NCBI GenBank assembly: GCA_947359465.1
Contig: OX375881.1
Coordinates: 29,863,742 to 29,927,741 of the forward strand
Reading direction: 5' to 3'
DNA from: Metellina segmentata
Lineage: Eukaryota; Arthropoda; Arachnida; Araneae; Tetragnathidae
Length of the DNA stretch: 64,000 bases
Positions 56,660 through 64,000 of this stretch are shown piece after piece (the stretch's first letter is position 1; every line of letters begins with the position of its first letter). Under the pieces are notes generated by a model. It was not told the origin of the DNA and searched no databases. It saw nothing but the letters and a program-made list of their open reading frames with translations. Made by a program: the position numbers and the translations under genes.

Positions 56660-56817
56660 AAAAAACTCTTTGGAGAGTGGGGTGCCAGCTCAGGTGTTGA
56701 CCTCGTCACCGTGGTTTGAGGTAATGAGGTGTCCTCGGACTTTCGCCTTCGGGATCTATAACGGATCGTCGTCATTGGTCCCGTTGTGCTGCTCCAGTGC
56801 GACGTATCAACTGTCAA
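56660..56817 (+). mobile_element. SINE-B, 5'-truncated
   Basis: Begins inside the body (CAAAAAACTCTTTGGAGAGT) and continues GGTGCCAGCTCAGGTGTTGA, CCGTGGTTTGAGGTAATGAG, GTCGTCATTGGTCCCGTTGT, CCAGTGCGACGTATC. Several internal deletions. Confidence 0.75.
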
Positions 56818-56861
56818 CTCTAGATTGTGTTTGTGACACGTTCTACAAGCATCATTCCCGT

Positions 56862-57035
56862 TGGCGTGGTGTGGAAATTCGGAGAGTGGGTCGGCAGCTG
56901 AGGTGTTGACTTCGTCGCCTGACCGTGGTTCAAAATTACGAGGTGTTGTCCTCGAATCCTTTCCTTCGGGATTGTCTCCGGACTGTTGCTAATAGCCCAA
57001 TGTGTTCCTCCAGTGCGACGTTAATTTATCTACCT
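56862..57035 (+). mobile_element. SINE-B, 5'-truncated
   Basis: GTTGGCGTGGTGTGGAAATT, CGGAGAGTGGGTCGGCAGCT, CGCCTGACCGTGGTTCAAAA, TTACGAGGTGTTGTCCTCGA, CCAGTGCGACGTTAATTTAT. Confidence 0.78.
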
Positions 57036-57070
57036 ACCTACTCATACAAGCACTCGGTGGCGCATCTTTA

Positions 57071-57280
57071 TATGTGTGTGGGCTTCACGAAACCGAGGCA
57101 CTTTAGTCATCTATTCTTTTAGATGTGGTGTACTGCCTCTCGTTAACATGAGAATCGCGATCCCAGCATGCCCACGCGACCTTTGTTTTATTTTCACAAT
57201 TACTTGACATTGTCTGTCTTGGGTTTGGCACAGATTACCAAATAATCACCCTTATGCCATGAAATCCTAAACCAACCCAC
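57071..57280 (+). mobile_element. SINE-A variant copy
   Basis: TATGTGTGTGGGCTTCACGA, AACCGAGGCAC, GTACTGCCTCTCGTTAACAT, GCCCACGCGACCTTTG, then the tail GGTTTGGCACAGATTACCAA, ATGCCATGAAATCCTAAACC. Confidence 0.72.
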
Positions 57281-59281
57281 TAAACCAGCTGGGTATATAT
57301 ACCGTGATATGTCTGTCTTGTGTTGATGATTTTTTTTTTATTCCAGCGAAACATATTTTAATTCATCTGCGATTCGTGAATGAAATTTTTTTTGTGTGTG
57401 TCTTTGAAATCTGGCATGGCGTGGTTTGTCTCCTGCATTCGCGGATCGAAGGCGATTGTGATTTTTTGCCATCCCTCGTTGGCGACATTTTGCCGCTTGG
57501 CGACCCGGTGTCATTGCAGCAGCCCTGGGGTGCGATCCTCCACTAAGCATCCACGGAATTTAATATTAGTGGCTGGTTACTTGGGATAAGCAAGATAGAA
57601 GCTGTAGCAAGCTAGCTTAGCAGCATTCTTTTGTTTTTATTACCTTGCCTCTGCCTCGTAACGCCCCACCCCCACCCCTACCCTTTCCCACTGAGATAGG
57701 GGGAAAGGAGGGGAAAAATTCGCGCGCATTCCTCGCAAGTTCTGTGCTACTGCCGAGAATTTTTTTTCTTTTTCTTGCGTTCCTTTTTTTTTTCCTTCCC
57801 TCTCTCCTTCTCTCTTTCTCTCTTTAAGACTCCGAGATGCTTTCTCGCTAATTATGACTGGACTGGAATATCACTTTCGGAGCACCCGCTGCAATGCAGC
57901 TCATCTCCACATCAGAAAAAGAATAAATTAAAATAAAGACTATTAAACATAAGGGTGGGTTTATTTAAATAAAAGTAAATCAAGGGTGCAGAAAAATAAG
58001 AGCTAGAATAACCGTAGACACTCAGGCCGCAAAACGAGAAGGGAGGTCACCCTCCCATCTGCTGACCGCGACCATGAGTGCTTAGGTTTTTGGTCCAGTT
58101 TGACTCGGGGACTGATCCCCTGGACTGCTATCCGCTCGCACAGAAGAGCGTTAGCAAGAAAGAAAAGGAAAGGAGTAATTGCGCTTAAGTAGAGAAATTA
58201 CTGTTTAAAAACTAAAATTTAACTTTAATAAGTGATAAATTAGTGATCCAGTCGAGTCTTCAAAAGCCCTTTGCTGCTGGTGTACAGAATTAGCAAAGAA
58301 AGGGAATTAAAAAGGAGAGTGAACCCCTTGTTCCACTCCTCCCTGCCCCCGCTTTTATTCTGGGTTATGTGTTCTACGGGGAGGAGGGTGGAGGTGGAGG
58401 GAAAAGGGTTCATCTCACCTTTTGCATTCTGTCTCCTTTTCGTGCAATTTTTACGCGGAAAATGCGGGAAAACGGGAAAAAGTTTCGGGTTCGGAATGCC
58501 CGCAATATCGCGCGTGCGTTCGCGGGCGTGTGCCGCAGATTTTTGACGATATTGCGAGGGTCTTCGGAACGCGTTCCACGCTCTCCCCTCCTCCTCCGCC
58601 CCCTCTTTTTGTCGTGGTCGTCTTCTTCCGACTTTCTTTCGCTCCCGAAATGGAATACTTAAGATATTATGAGGGGGATCTTCGTTTCGAGTTGGGGGGT
58701 GTTGGATGAAAAAAACGAAATGATTGATTCATTCATCCGGGAGGAATGTTATTACCTTTCGAATTCTTTTTTTTTTCTTTTTTTGTCTCGTTCGGGACGT
58801 AATGAAAATGAAATGGCGTGCGCATTTTTCGGGGTTGTTTTGAGCGCGATTTCATCGGTGTCAAAAAGCGACTCATTATGGAATCTTTTTAAAAAGGGGT
58901 GGAAATTCGTTCGCGAGAGACAAAGATCGGAAGAATCCTCTTCGGGTATGGATTTCGGTAATTGTGTTGATGACAAAGGTATTCTTGCTTCTCTGACAGT
59001 GTTGCGGTTTGAATCTTGAGTTCCTCGAAATCTGTAGTTTTTGAAACCTTCATGTTTTCGTTTTAATGAAAATTAGAATTTTCGTGGACATGATATTCGA
59101 TGTATTGATTACGATTATGATGTAAGAAATTGGTATTTTAGAAATGAATTTATTGATAAATTATAAATTTTTTAAAACTAAATTTGAATCATGACAATTG
59201 TGCTTGAGACATGGATATTTTATTCGTGATGCGTTTAATACAAATTTAGTATTAAATTTTGGAGGATTTGCTTTTCCTACG
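57281..59281 (+). other. Downstream stretch, partly complex, no recognised exon
   Basis: 57360-57560 and 58270-58720 are less AT-rich, with overlapping ORFs in two or three frames (58271-58546, 58369-58662, 58422-58709) that lack recognisable domains. CT-rich runs lie at 57790-57825. The absence of conserved exd C-terminal words argues against an exon. A CpG-containing block at 58440-58600 (GCGAGGGTCTTCGGAACGCG) may be regulatory. Confidence 0.4.
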
Positions 59282-59323
59282 CTCCTGCCAATCAGCGACG
59301 AAATAAGTAGTGATTGACAGGAG
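59282..59323. promoter_or_regulatory. Candidate paired PBX:MEIS (Exd:Hth) binding site
   Basis: TGATTGACAG at 59311-59320 is the exact consensus of the PBX-MEIS/Exd-Hth composite site. It is part of a 13-bp inverted repeat: CTCCTGCCAATCA (59282-59294) and TGATTGACAGGAG (59311-59323), with one mismatch and a 16-base spacer, so the left arm is a one-base variant of the same site in opposite orientation. It lies downstream of the gene's homeodomain exons and could mediate autoregulation. Chance occurrence of the 10-mer in 64 kb is not negligible. Confidence 0.35.
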
Positions 59324-59429
59324 AATGGCTGTTTTTATCGTTGTTGATTGGCCGGCACGTTTGGTCTGCCCCTTTTCCAATCTGCGTTTCTCTGATGTAA
59401 AACACGCTTAAAGTATTCCTTGTTTGCAT
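59324..59429. other. Flank of the paired motif
   Basis: Includes TTGATTGGCCGGCACG (about 59341), an inverted CCAAT-like word. No repeat family is recognised until the interrupted SINE-A. Confidence 0.4.
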
Positions 59430-59491
59430 ATGACCTGCGAGTTATAATCGGTGCGGGTTAGATTCCTGTCGGGATGTATTTCTCTATTGTA

Positions 59492-59842
59492 CAGCTGCAG
59501 TCTACGTTTATAGCGTTGCAACGCCCTGGCGCTATTTTTTTTTCGCCGCATTTCTAGTAGCGAGTTATGGCAGGTTAAGGCAACCCATCTGTATTACAAT
59601 TATTGCGGTTTAAAAATAAGATGCTCGCTTATTTCGTCTTTTATGACAACCTCGGCAAACGGAAAGTTTAAATTTTCATTTTGAATATTCTAGAAAGTTC
59701 TTTTAAAATCCGTTGAACTGTCGTTTGATTTCATTGGTTCATTAAAAAAATTTTAAATAATTCTTTCCTTGGCGACTTTAGAAGTGCGCCAAAAAAAAAG
59801 CATTAAGACGGTTGCCACCGCTATAAACGTAGACTGCAGCTA
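59492..59842. mobile_element. TA-flanked MITE inside SINE-A
   Basis: Inverted ends CAGCTGCAGTCTACG + TTTATAGCG and TAGCTGCAGTCTACG + TTTATAGCG (one mismatch over about 24 bases, with weaker similarity beyond). TA flanks at 59490-59491 and 59843-59844. 351 bp, no ORF. The TA target suggests the Tc1/mariner group. Confidence 0.75.
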
Positions 59843-59898
59843 TACCTTTTCTATTCTGTGTCGTTTAAACTTGCTTTTGTGTTTACCCATTACTTAGT

Positions 59899-60517
59899 CA
59901 AGGTTCCCACGGGTCAGGGAAAACCTGAAAACGTCAGGGAATTGTCCAAAAAAATCAGTGAAAAGTCAGGGAAAATTACGAATTTTTGTCCATAACCTGG
60001 TAAATTGCCTCAATAACCTGGAAAATGATTGATCATGGCTTCTCAGATGCTTTCGAGAAGAAAAGTAGCTAATACGATTCCTACACAGTTTCGTATCACT
60101 TTATTGCCTCAATACAATTATTTTATGAATTGAATTTTTCAACCGATTTCAAAAGAAACAGCTATTACTTACCGGCAAAAAATTTTGTTTCGTCCATTGG
60201 CCTAAATTGACCAAGTACAATTGAAAATACTTTCATGCTTATACATTAATTCACAAATTGATTTTTAAGTCAAATATGTTGGATTATTTGAATACGTTAT
60301 TTTAATGCAAAATTACTTGTGCTTTGTGTAGTAATTTTTAGTGTATATTTCTTAAATTGGTTTTTATTATTGACTATTGAATGCTAAATTATTTCTTGAT
60401 TTTTCACCTTTAAAATGTCGTGAATTGCTTAGGTATGACCTGAAATTTTGTAAAAATTTATCTGAAAAATCTGGAAAAGACGGGGAATTTTATTTCTGAA
60501 ATAGAGTGGGAACCCTG
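59899..60517. mobile_element. hAT-like element with CAGGGTTCCCAC-type ends
   Basis: Starts CAAGGTTCCCACGGG and ends GTGGGAACCCTG. Internal GTCAGGGAAAACCTGAAAAC, ATAACCTGGAAAATG and AAAAATCTGGAAAAG form dispersed, partly inverted repeats of 'CCTGGAAAA' at both sides. The ends and the CCTGGAAA/TCAGGGAA subterminal repeats resemble hAT families common in animals. The flanking 8-mers (TACTTAGT and CTTAATGT) do not match exactly, so the duplication is unproven. 619 bp; no transposase. Confidence 0.65.
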
Positions 60518-60598
60518 CTTAATGTTCGACTTGTGTCTGGCTTAACATGACGAAAATAGCCCTTGCCGTCGAACCCCCCCCCCTCGCCAAACAACCAA

Positions 60599-60683
60599 AC
60601 TTGTGTTTATATGTCCATGACTCTGTTTGGCGCAGCTTGGTCAAATATGACTCGTGTACTATGAAACACATCAAAACCAACCT
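60599..60683 (+). mobile_element. SINE-A, 5'-truncated
   Basis: ACTTGTGTTTATATGTCCAT, GTTTGGCGCAGCTTGGTC, AAATATGACTCGTGTACTAT, GAAACACATCAAAACCAACC. Confidence 0.72.
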
Positions 60684-61409
60684 CTATAGCGACTGTATGA
60701 AACCATCCAGATAAGCTCTTTCCAACTCGTAAAAAGTTAACCATAACAAACAAGCGAAAGCGATGCAACAAATGATGAGAAATTGCTTTTAGTTTCGTTC
60801 GAAATGCAAAAATTAGGGTCCGTAGCGGGGAGAAGAAAACTGAACAAAAACCCGCGCTGCGAAAATCTCAAATTGACATTTATTAACCTTTAGAAATTCC
60901 GTCTTATCAAAGAAGTCTTAAAGGAAATTCTTATGCGATTTTTTCTGTCTCTCCCTTCCACTGCTCCGCTCTTAAAAGCGAAGCCTCCGCACAAAAGCCT
61001 GCCAAACAAACAAGTGAGAGTTGATTATTATCTAATATTCAAATTAAGGGGGGCGAGGTGAAAAGAATTTTAATACGGGGTCGGGTGTTTCACTCGATGG
61101 AAGCGGAGAATAATACCCCTCTGGGCGAGCGGGGAACGTCTGAATCGGATGGAAGTTTTAAGACGTCGTCACTTCGTCAAATGAATTTGTCTTGGATTTT
61201 GTGCGCTCAAATCGCATTTGTTCCCGCTTTTATGTCGCTTCGGCGGGCCTGTGTTCGGTGGTGATGAGTTGAGAATGTGTTTCTTAATTCTTTCGGAAGT
61301 CGTGTTTCTTGAGGGGAGTGACGAGACGGGGTTCTTTCCTGGCTCTCGGATGAAAATTTAAATAACTATCGGTGGTAAAGGACTGGCTGATGTGGATGTG
61401 GAGGAGTTG
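60684..61409. other. Downstream stretch, partly complex
   Basis: 60780-61260 is not repetitive and moderately GC-containing. The 68-codon ORF at 61058-61264 has no recognisable domain. No exon recognised. Confidence 0.4.
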
Positions 61410-61704
61410 CCGCGACCCCACTGCGCTGGCGACTTGTGAGTTTTGGAATCGCAGGTGGACAGGTTTGATTTCTTCCTAGGGTGTACTACTGTCTTCCTTG
61501 AGCTCTCCTTGGTTGTTGCTATACATTTTTAGGACCAAAATACTTTTAAATTCCCCATTTCCTTACTTATTTCTAATTTACCTTTATTTGACTTGATATA
61601 TTCTTAAATATTTTATTAATTTTACTGGGTCGAATTTCGTCGTGTGCCTGGCGCAGCTTGTCCAATAATTGGACCTTGCGTCATTAAACCCAAACCAACC
61701 AACC
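61410..61704 (+). mobile_element. SINE-A with an internal AT-rich insertion
   Basis: CCCACTGCGCTGGCGACTTG, GTGAGTTTTGGAATCGCAGG and a B-box-like AGGTTTGATTTCTTCC give the 5' half (to about 61495). The tail (GTGTGCCTGGCGCAGCTTGT, GACCTTGCGTCATTAAACCC, AAACCAACC) is at 61642-61704. The AT-rich sequence between (about 61510-61635) is not SINE-A. Confidence 0.7.
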
Positions 61705-61950
61705 TTGCTTGTCGCTGACCAACCGGTCCTCAACCTTTTAAATACTGCTGTTCAAATACTCTGGAATGATATATACGAGGGGCTAATTGAATCGAATTAG
61801 ATTTAACCAATCAACTATCATTTTTCAATTCATTCTTCGTAATTGCTAGTGGCAATGTTCTGAAATGGTACTCGGAAAAACAAGCCGTTCCGTCCGGAAT
61901 GTGTACAGGAAACATATTCCATCTCGAAAACACAATCCACCTACACCAAG
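61705..61950. other. Short spacer
   Basis: Includes CTGACCAACCGGTCCTCAAC at about 61717, a fragment of a SINE-B head without its body. Otherwise nothing recognised. Confidence 0.4.
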
Positions 61951-62305
61951 TCGACCAACTGGTCTAGTGGTTAAGGTGTTAGTCTCTAGATCGGATGGTT
62001 CCTGGTTCGAATCAGTGCATGGATGTTTGCTAGTGTATGATGTATAGGCGGCTGGTGCTCCTTAAATCTATCGTGGCCGAAAGTCCTCACGTTGCGTTGG
62101 TGTAGAAGTTTGGAGAGGGGTGCCAGTTCGGGTGTTGCCTTGTCGTCTGACCGTGGTTCAAAATTGAGTGTTGTTGTCCTCGAATCTTTCCCCTAGGAGA
62201 TTATCCCTAGTCGGCTATTGATGACAACAGGCTATTGACGACGGTTCAGCCGTCAATAGCCTGTTGTGTTGCTCTAGTACGACGTTAATTAAAATTACCA
62301 TTACC
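61951..62305 (+). mobile_element. SINE-B, full length, with an internal inverted duplication
   Basis: Head GACCAACTGGTCTAGTGG + TTAAGGTGTTAG, B-box GGTTCGAATC, body TTAAATCTATCGTGGCC, GTTGGTGTAGAAGTTTGG, CCGTGGTTCAAAATTG. Near the 3' end, CAACAGGCTATTGACG (62225-62240) is followed after 10 bases by its exact inverse (62251-62266), where other copies have a single CGTCAATAGCCCGTTG. The end GACGTTAATTAAAATTACC is intact. The duplication looks like a template-switch event. Confidence 0.85.
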
Positions 62306-62487
62306 TCACGTTGGGTTGGTGTGGAAGTTCGGAGAGGGGTGTCAGCTCGGTGGTTTCCTCGTCATCTGACCGTGGTTCAAACTTACGTGGTGTTGTCCTC
62401 GAATCTTTCCCCTAGGGGATTGATCCCGGTCCGTCGTCAATAGCCCGTTGTGTTGCTCTAGTACGACGTTAATTACAAAATTACCAA
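62306..62487 (+). mobile_element. SINE-B, 5'-truncated, in tandem with the previous copy
   Basis: Begins at TCACGTTGGGTTGGTGTGG directly after the previous copy's end and continues CGTCATCTGACCGTGG, CTAGGGGATTGATCCCGG, TCCGTCGTCAATAGCCCG, GTACGACGTTAATTACAAAA. It also carries a clean CGTCAATAGCCCGTTGTG, giving the reference for the neighbour's inverted duplication. Confidence 0.85.
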
Positions 62488-62510
62488 TTGCCTTTCCTTG
62501 CTTGACGGGG

Positions 62511-62723
62511 GCGGCCGTGGCTCTGTTTGTCCACTGCACTAGCAACCTGTTTAGTTGGAGGCGGCGTGAACGTGATTCCTGTCTGGGTCTATTCCTTTCC
62601 TGATTTATTTCTGTCTTCTGTGTCATTAGAACTTTCATTATGTGTTTCTCCATTACTCGACTGTGTTGGGTTTAGTGCAACTTTGTCGATTATGGCGTTT
62701 GAGCCATTAAACCTAAAAACTGT
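62511..62723 (+). mobile_element. SINE-A, near full length
   Basis: GCGGCCGTGGCTCTGTTTGT, CCACTGCACTAGCAACCTG, AGTTGGAGGCGGCGTGAACG (B-box degraded), TTTCTGTCTTCTGTGTCATT, GTGTTTCTCCATTACTCGAC, tail GTGCAACTTTGTCGATTATG, GAGCCATTAAACC. Confidence 0.75.
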
Positions 62724-64000
62724 CCGACGTGTTTCCTAAAAATTAGCTATGGTCTTTGTTTCAAATTAAATATGGCTGAGTCCGGAAATATGATCCCTGA
62801 AAAATTTAATATTCTGGAAATGACTTATTTTCGGATGCAGCTATTCAATGTTTTGGGGGTGGGGAGGGTTTACACCCAAAAGAAGATATTTTTACATATG
62901 TTGAAGTTCCATTGATTATATAAAACTTCATTTGAGTCATTTTATTTGGAGTGTAGTCTTTTTCAGTCATTTTATTGTTTGGATTTGTAAATGTGGACAC
63001 ATGTTACATTACATATCTATAAAAATCATCTGGCATGTATAGTGCAGTCAAAGCTTATTTAATTATGATGTCTGTTCATATGTTCTCAGTATAATATTTC
63101 TTGATAGTATAAAGCCACAAATTCAGATTAAGTCTTCTGGAACACGTCTTTCGCTTTTTGTAGAAGCTGCGAAACTTACGCCCAATCGTATTCAGTCCCC
63201 AATCTATTTTCGATTTGTAGATGTGTTGCACGAATGAAATCTGCAATGTATGAATTGGTGTTTAATGTATGAATGTGGTTTTACATTTTAGTAAGTTAGC
63301 GAAACTGTTTTGCAATAGCATATCATCCTATTTATGGCAAACGCCTCCCGTGCTTGAAACTGAATGGTATTTCTTCTGACCTATATTCAGAACTAAGCGA
63401 TCCAAGAATAATTTAGTAATCGAAATCACCAGGGGAAAAAACTAAAACTCGGAATTTTTTTTACAACTCCGTCCAACGAGATGCAAGTTTTAAAAATTCC
63501 TTAAAAAGAATGGAGGAAAAAACGACAGCCAATTTTCTAAGCGAGGGCCGAAAAATTGTAATGCCCAATAAATAAGAATGCTTTCCTAATGAGAAAAAGC
63601 GGAATCTCTGTCCGTTCCAGATTTTTAATCTGCTAAATTGTTGGGGTCCCCGCTCTAGAAGAGAGGCCAGGGCAGGAGATGGACGGATGACAGGGCATTA
63701 GTCAGCTTGTCTGTCTGTCTGCAGGGAGGGGCTCCTTGGCGACGACTGCTCATTCGCCCAAGTGGGCCTGAGCGAAGGAAAAAAAACCAAGTTCCCCCGG
63801 AAGAAAGAAAAAGAAGGGCAGAAAGAAGTCGCAGCTTTCTTTGAAATTAAAGTTTGGGAAAGTTGCGAGGAAATTTTGCATATTGGCACACTTTTGGGAA
63901 GGGCCTCATCGATTTCCGCTGCTATTGACAGAATCGGATCGCCCCTCTAAGATATTGGCGCTATGATCTGAGTCGGGGCTCAATCTGTCAATCCCATTAG
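62724..64000. other. Window end: AT-rich, then a complex block
   Basis: 62724-63420 is AT-rich without features. 63420-64000 is repeat-free and more complex (CCAATAAATAAGAATGCTTT, TTGGGGTCCCCGCTCTAGAA, CTCCTTGGCGACGACTGCTC). The two overlapping ORFs at 63698-63950 are antisense to each other with no recognisable domain. The block may be regulatory. The exd C-terminal exon is not seen before the end. Confidence 0.4.

Larger units (their letters stand above)
59430..60598 (+). mobile_element. SINE-A interrupted by two DNA transposons
   Basis: SINE-A pieces appear in order. The head and B-box side (ATGACCTGCGAGTTATAATC, GGTTAGATTCCTG, GGGATGTATTTCTCTATTG) is at 59430-59491; ATTCTGTGTCGTTTAAACTT and TTTACCCATTACTTAG are at about 59850-59898; GACTTGTGTCTGGC and AGCCCTTGCCGTCG follow after 60518. 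The gaps are filled by a MITE (59492-59842) and a hAT-like element (59899-60517). The two insertions are therefore younger than this SINE. Confidence 0.8.

Noticed and set aside
58271..58709. Three overlapping ORFs of 91-97 codons
   Set aside because: They occupy overlapping frames in a compositionally mixed block, with no recognised domain or conserved splice context.

Overview
This is a eukaryotic genomic window, almost certainly from an arthropod with large introns and many repeats. It carries one protein-coding gene that I can support: the central part of extradenticle (exd, the PBC-class TALE homeobox gene, orthologous to vertebrate PBX) on the + strand. Four exons are visible at 9193-9455, 38528-38718, 47552-47687 and 49574-49667. 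Together they encode 227 complete codons: the end of PBC-A, a Gly/Ala-rich linker, all of PBC-B, and the complete TALE homeodomain with the start of its C-terminal extension. All visible splice sites are canonical GT/AG and the phases agree across every junction. The N-terminal exon(s) and the C-terminal tail are not in the window. The first 9.2 kb and the last 14.3 kb are therefore read as intron, or at least as sequence without recognisable exons. The species cannot be fixed from the sequence; the protein is closest in style to insect Exd, judged from memory of the family.

Layout. 1-9192: upstream intron with TTAA-flanked palindromic repeats, SINE fragments and a Harbinger-like MITE. 9193-9455: exon a. 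9456-38527: a 29-kb intron holding SINEs, three minisatellites, a ~850-bp-offset duplication, a fold-back element, and a 23/24-bp satellite split by a DD41D mariner-like element and a hAT-like element just upstream of the next acceptor. 38528-38718: exon b. 38719-47551: an 8.8-kb intron with more TTAA elements, both SINE families, and a 21-bp minisatellite that is open in several frames on both strands. 47552-47687: exon c. 47688-49573: a 1.9-kb intron. 49574-49667: exon d. 49668-64000: downstream sequence with SINEs, tandem repeats, a perfect 52-bp palindrome, a paired PBX/MEIS-type motif, and a SINE broken by two later DNA transposons.

Repeat landscape. Two tRNA-derived SINE families dominate. 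SINE-A ends in a conserved tail (TTGGCGCAGCTTGGCC ... TTGCGCCATAAAACC). SINE-B begins with a tRNA-like head (GACCAACCGGTCTGGTGG ... GGTTCGAATCC) and ends in GACGTTAATTAAAATTACC. Three unrelated-looking short families all end in TTAA and have inverted termini, which suggests a common cut-and-paste machinery with TTAA target preference (piggyBac-like).

Several non-repetitive, CpG-containing stretches (near 8.1, 20.6, 24.1, 30.0, 35.0, 45.2, 48.7, 51.7, 55.0 and 63.5 kb) are plausible regulatory DNA, but no function can be shown from one sequence. I found no tRNA, rRNA or CRISPR and no second intact gene. I did not find a new biological system; the items most worth a second look are the TTAA families, the nested insertions and the multi-frame minisatellite.
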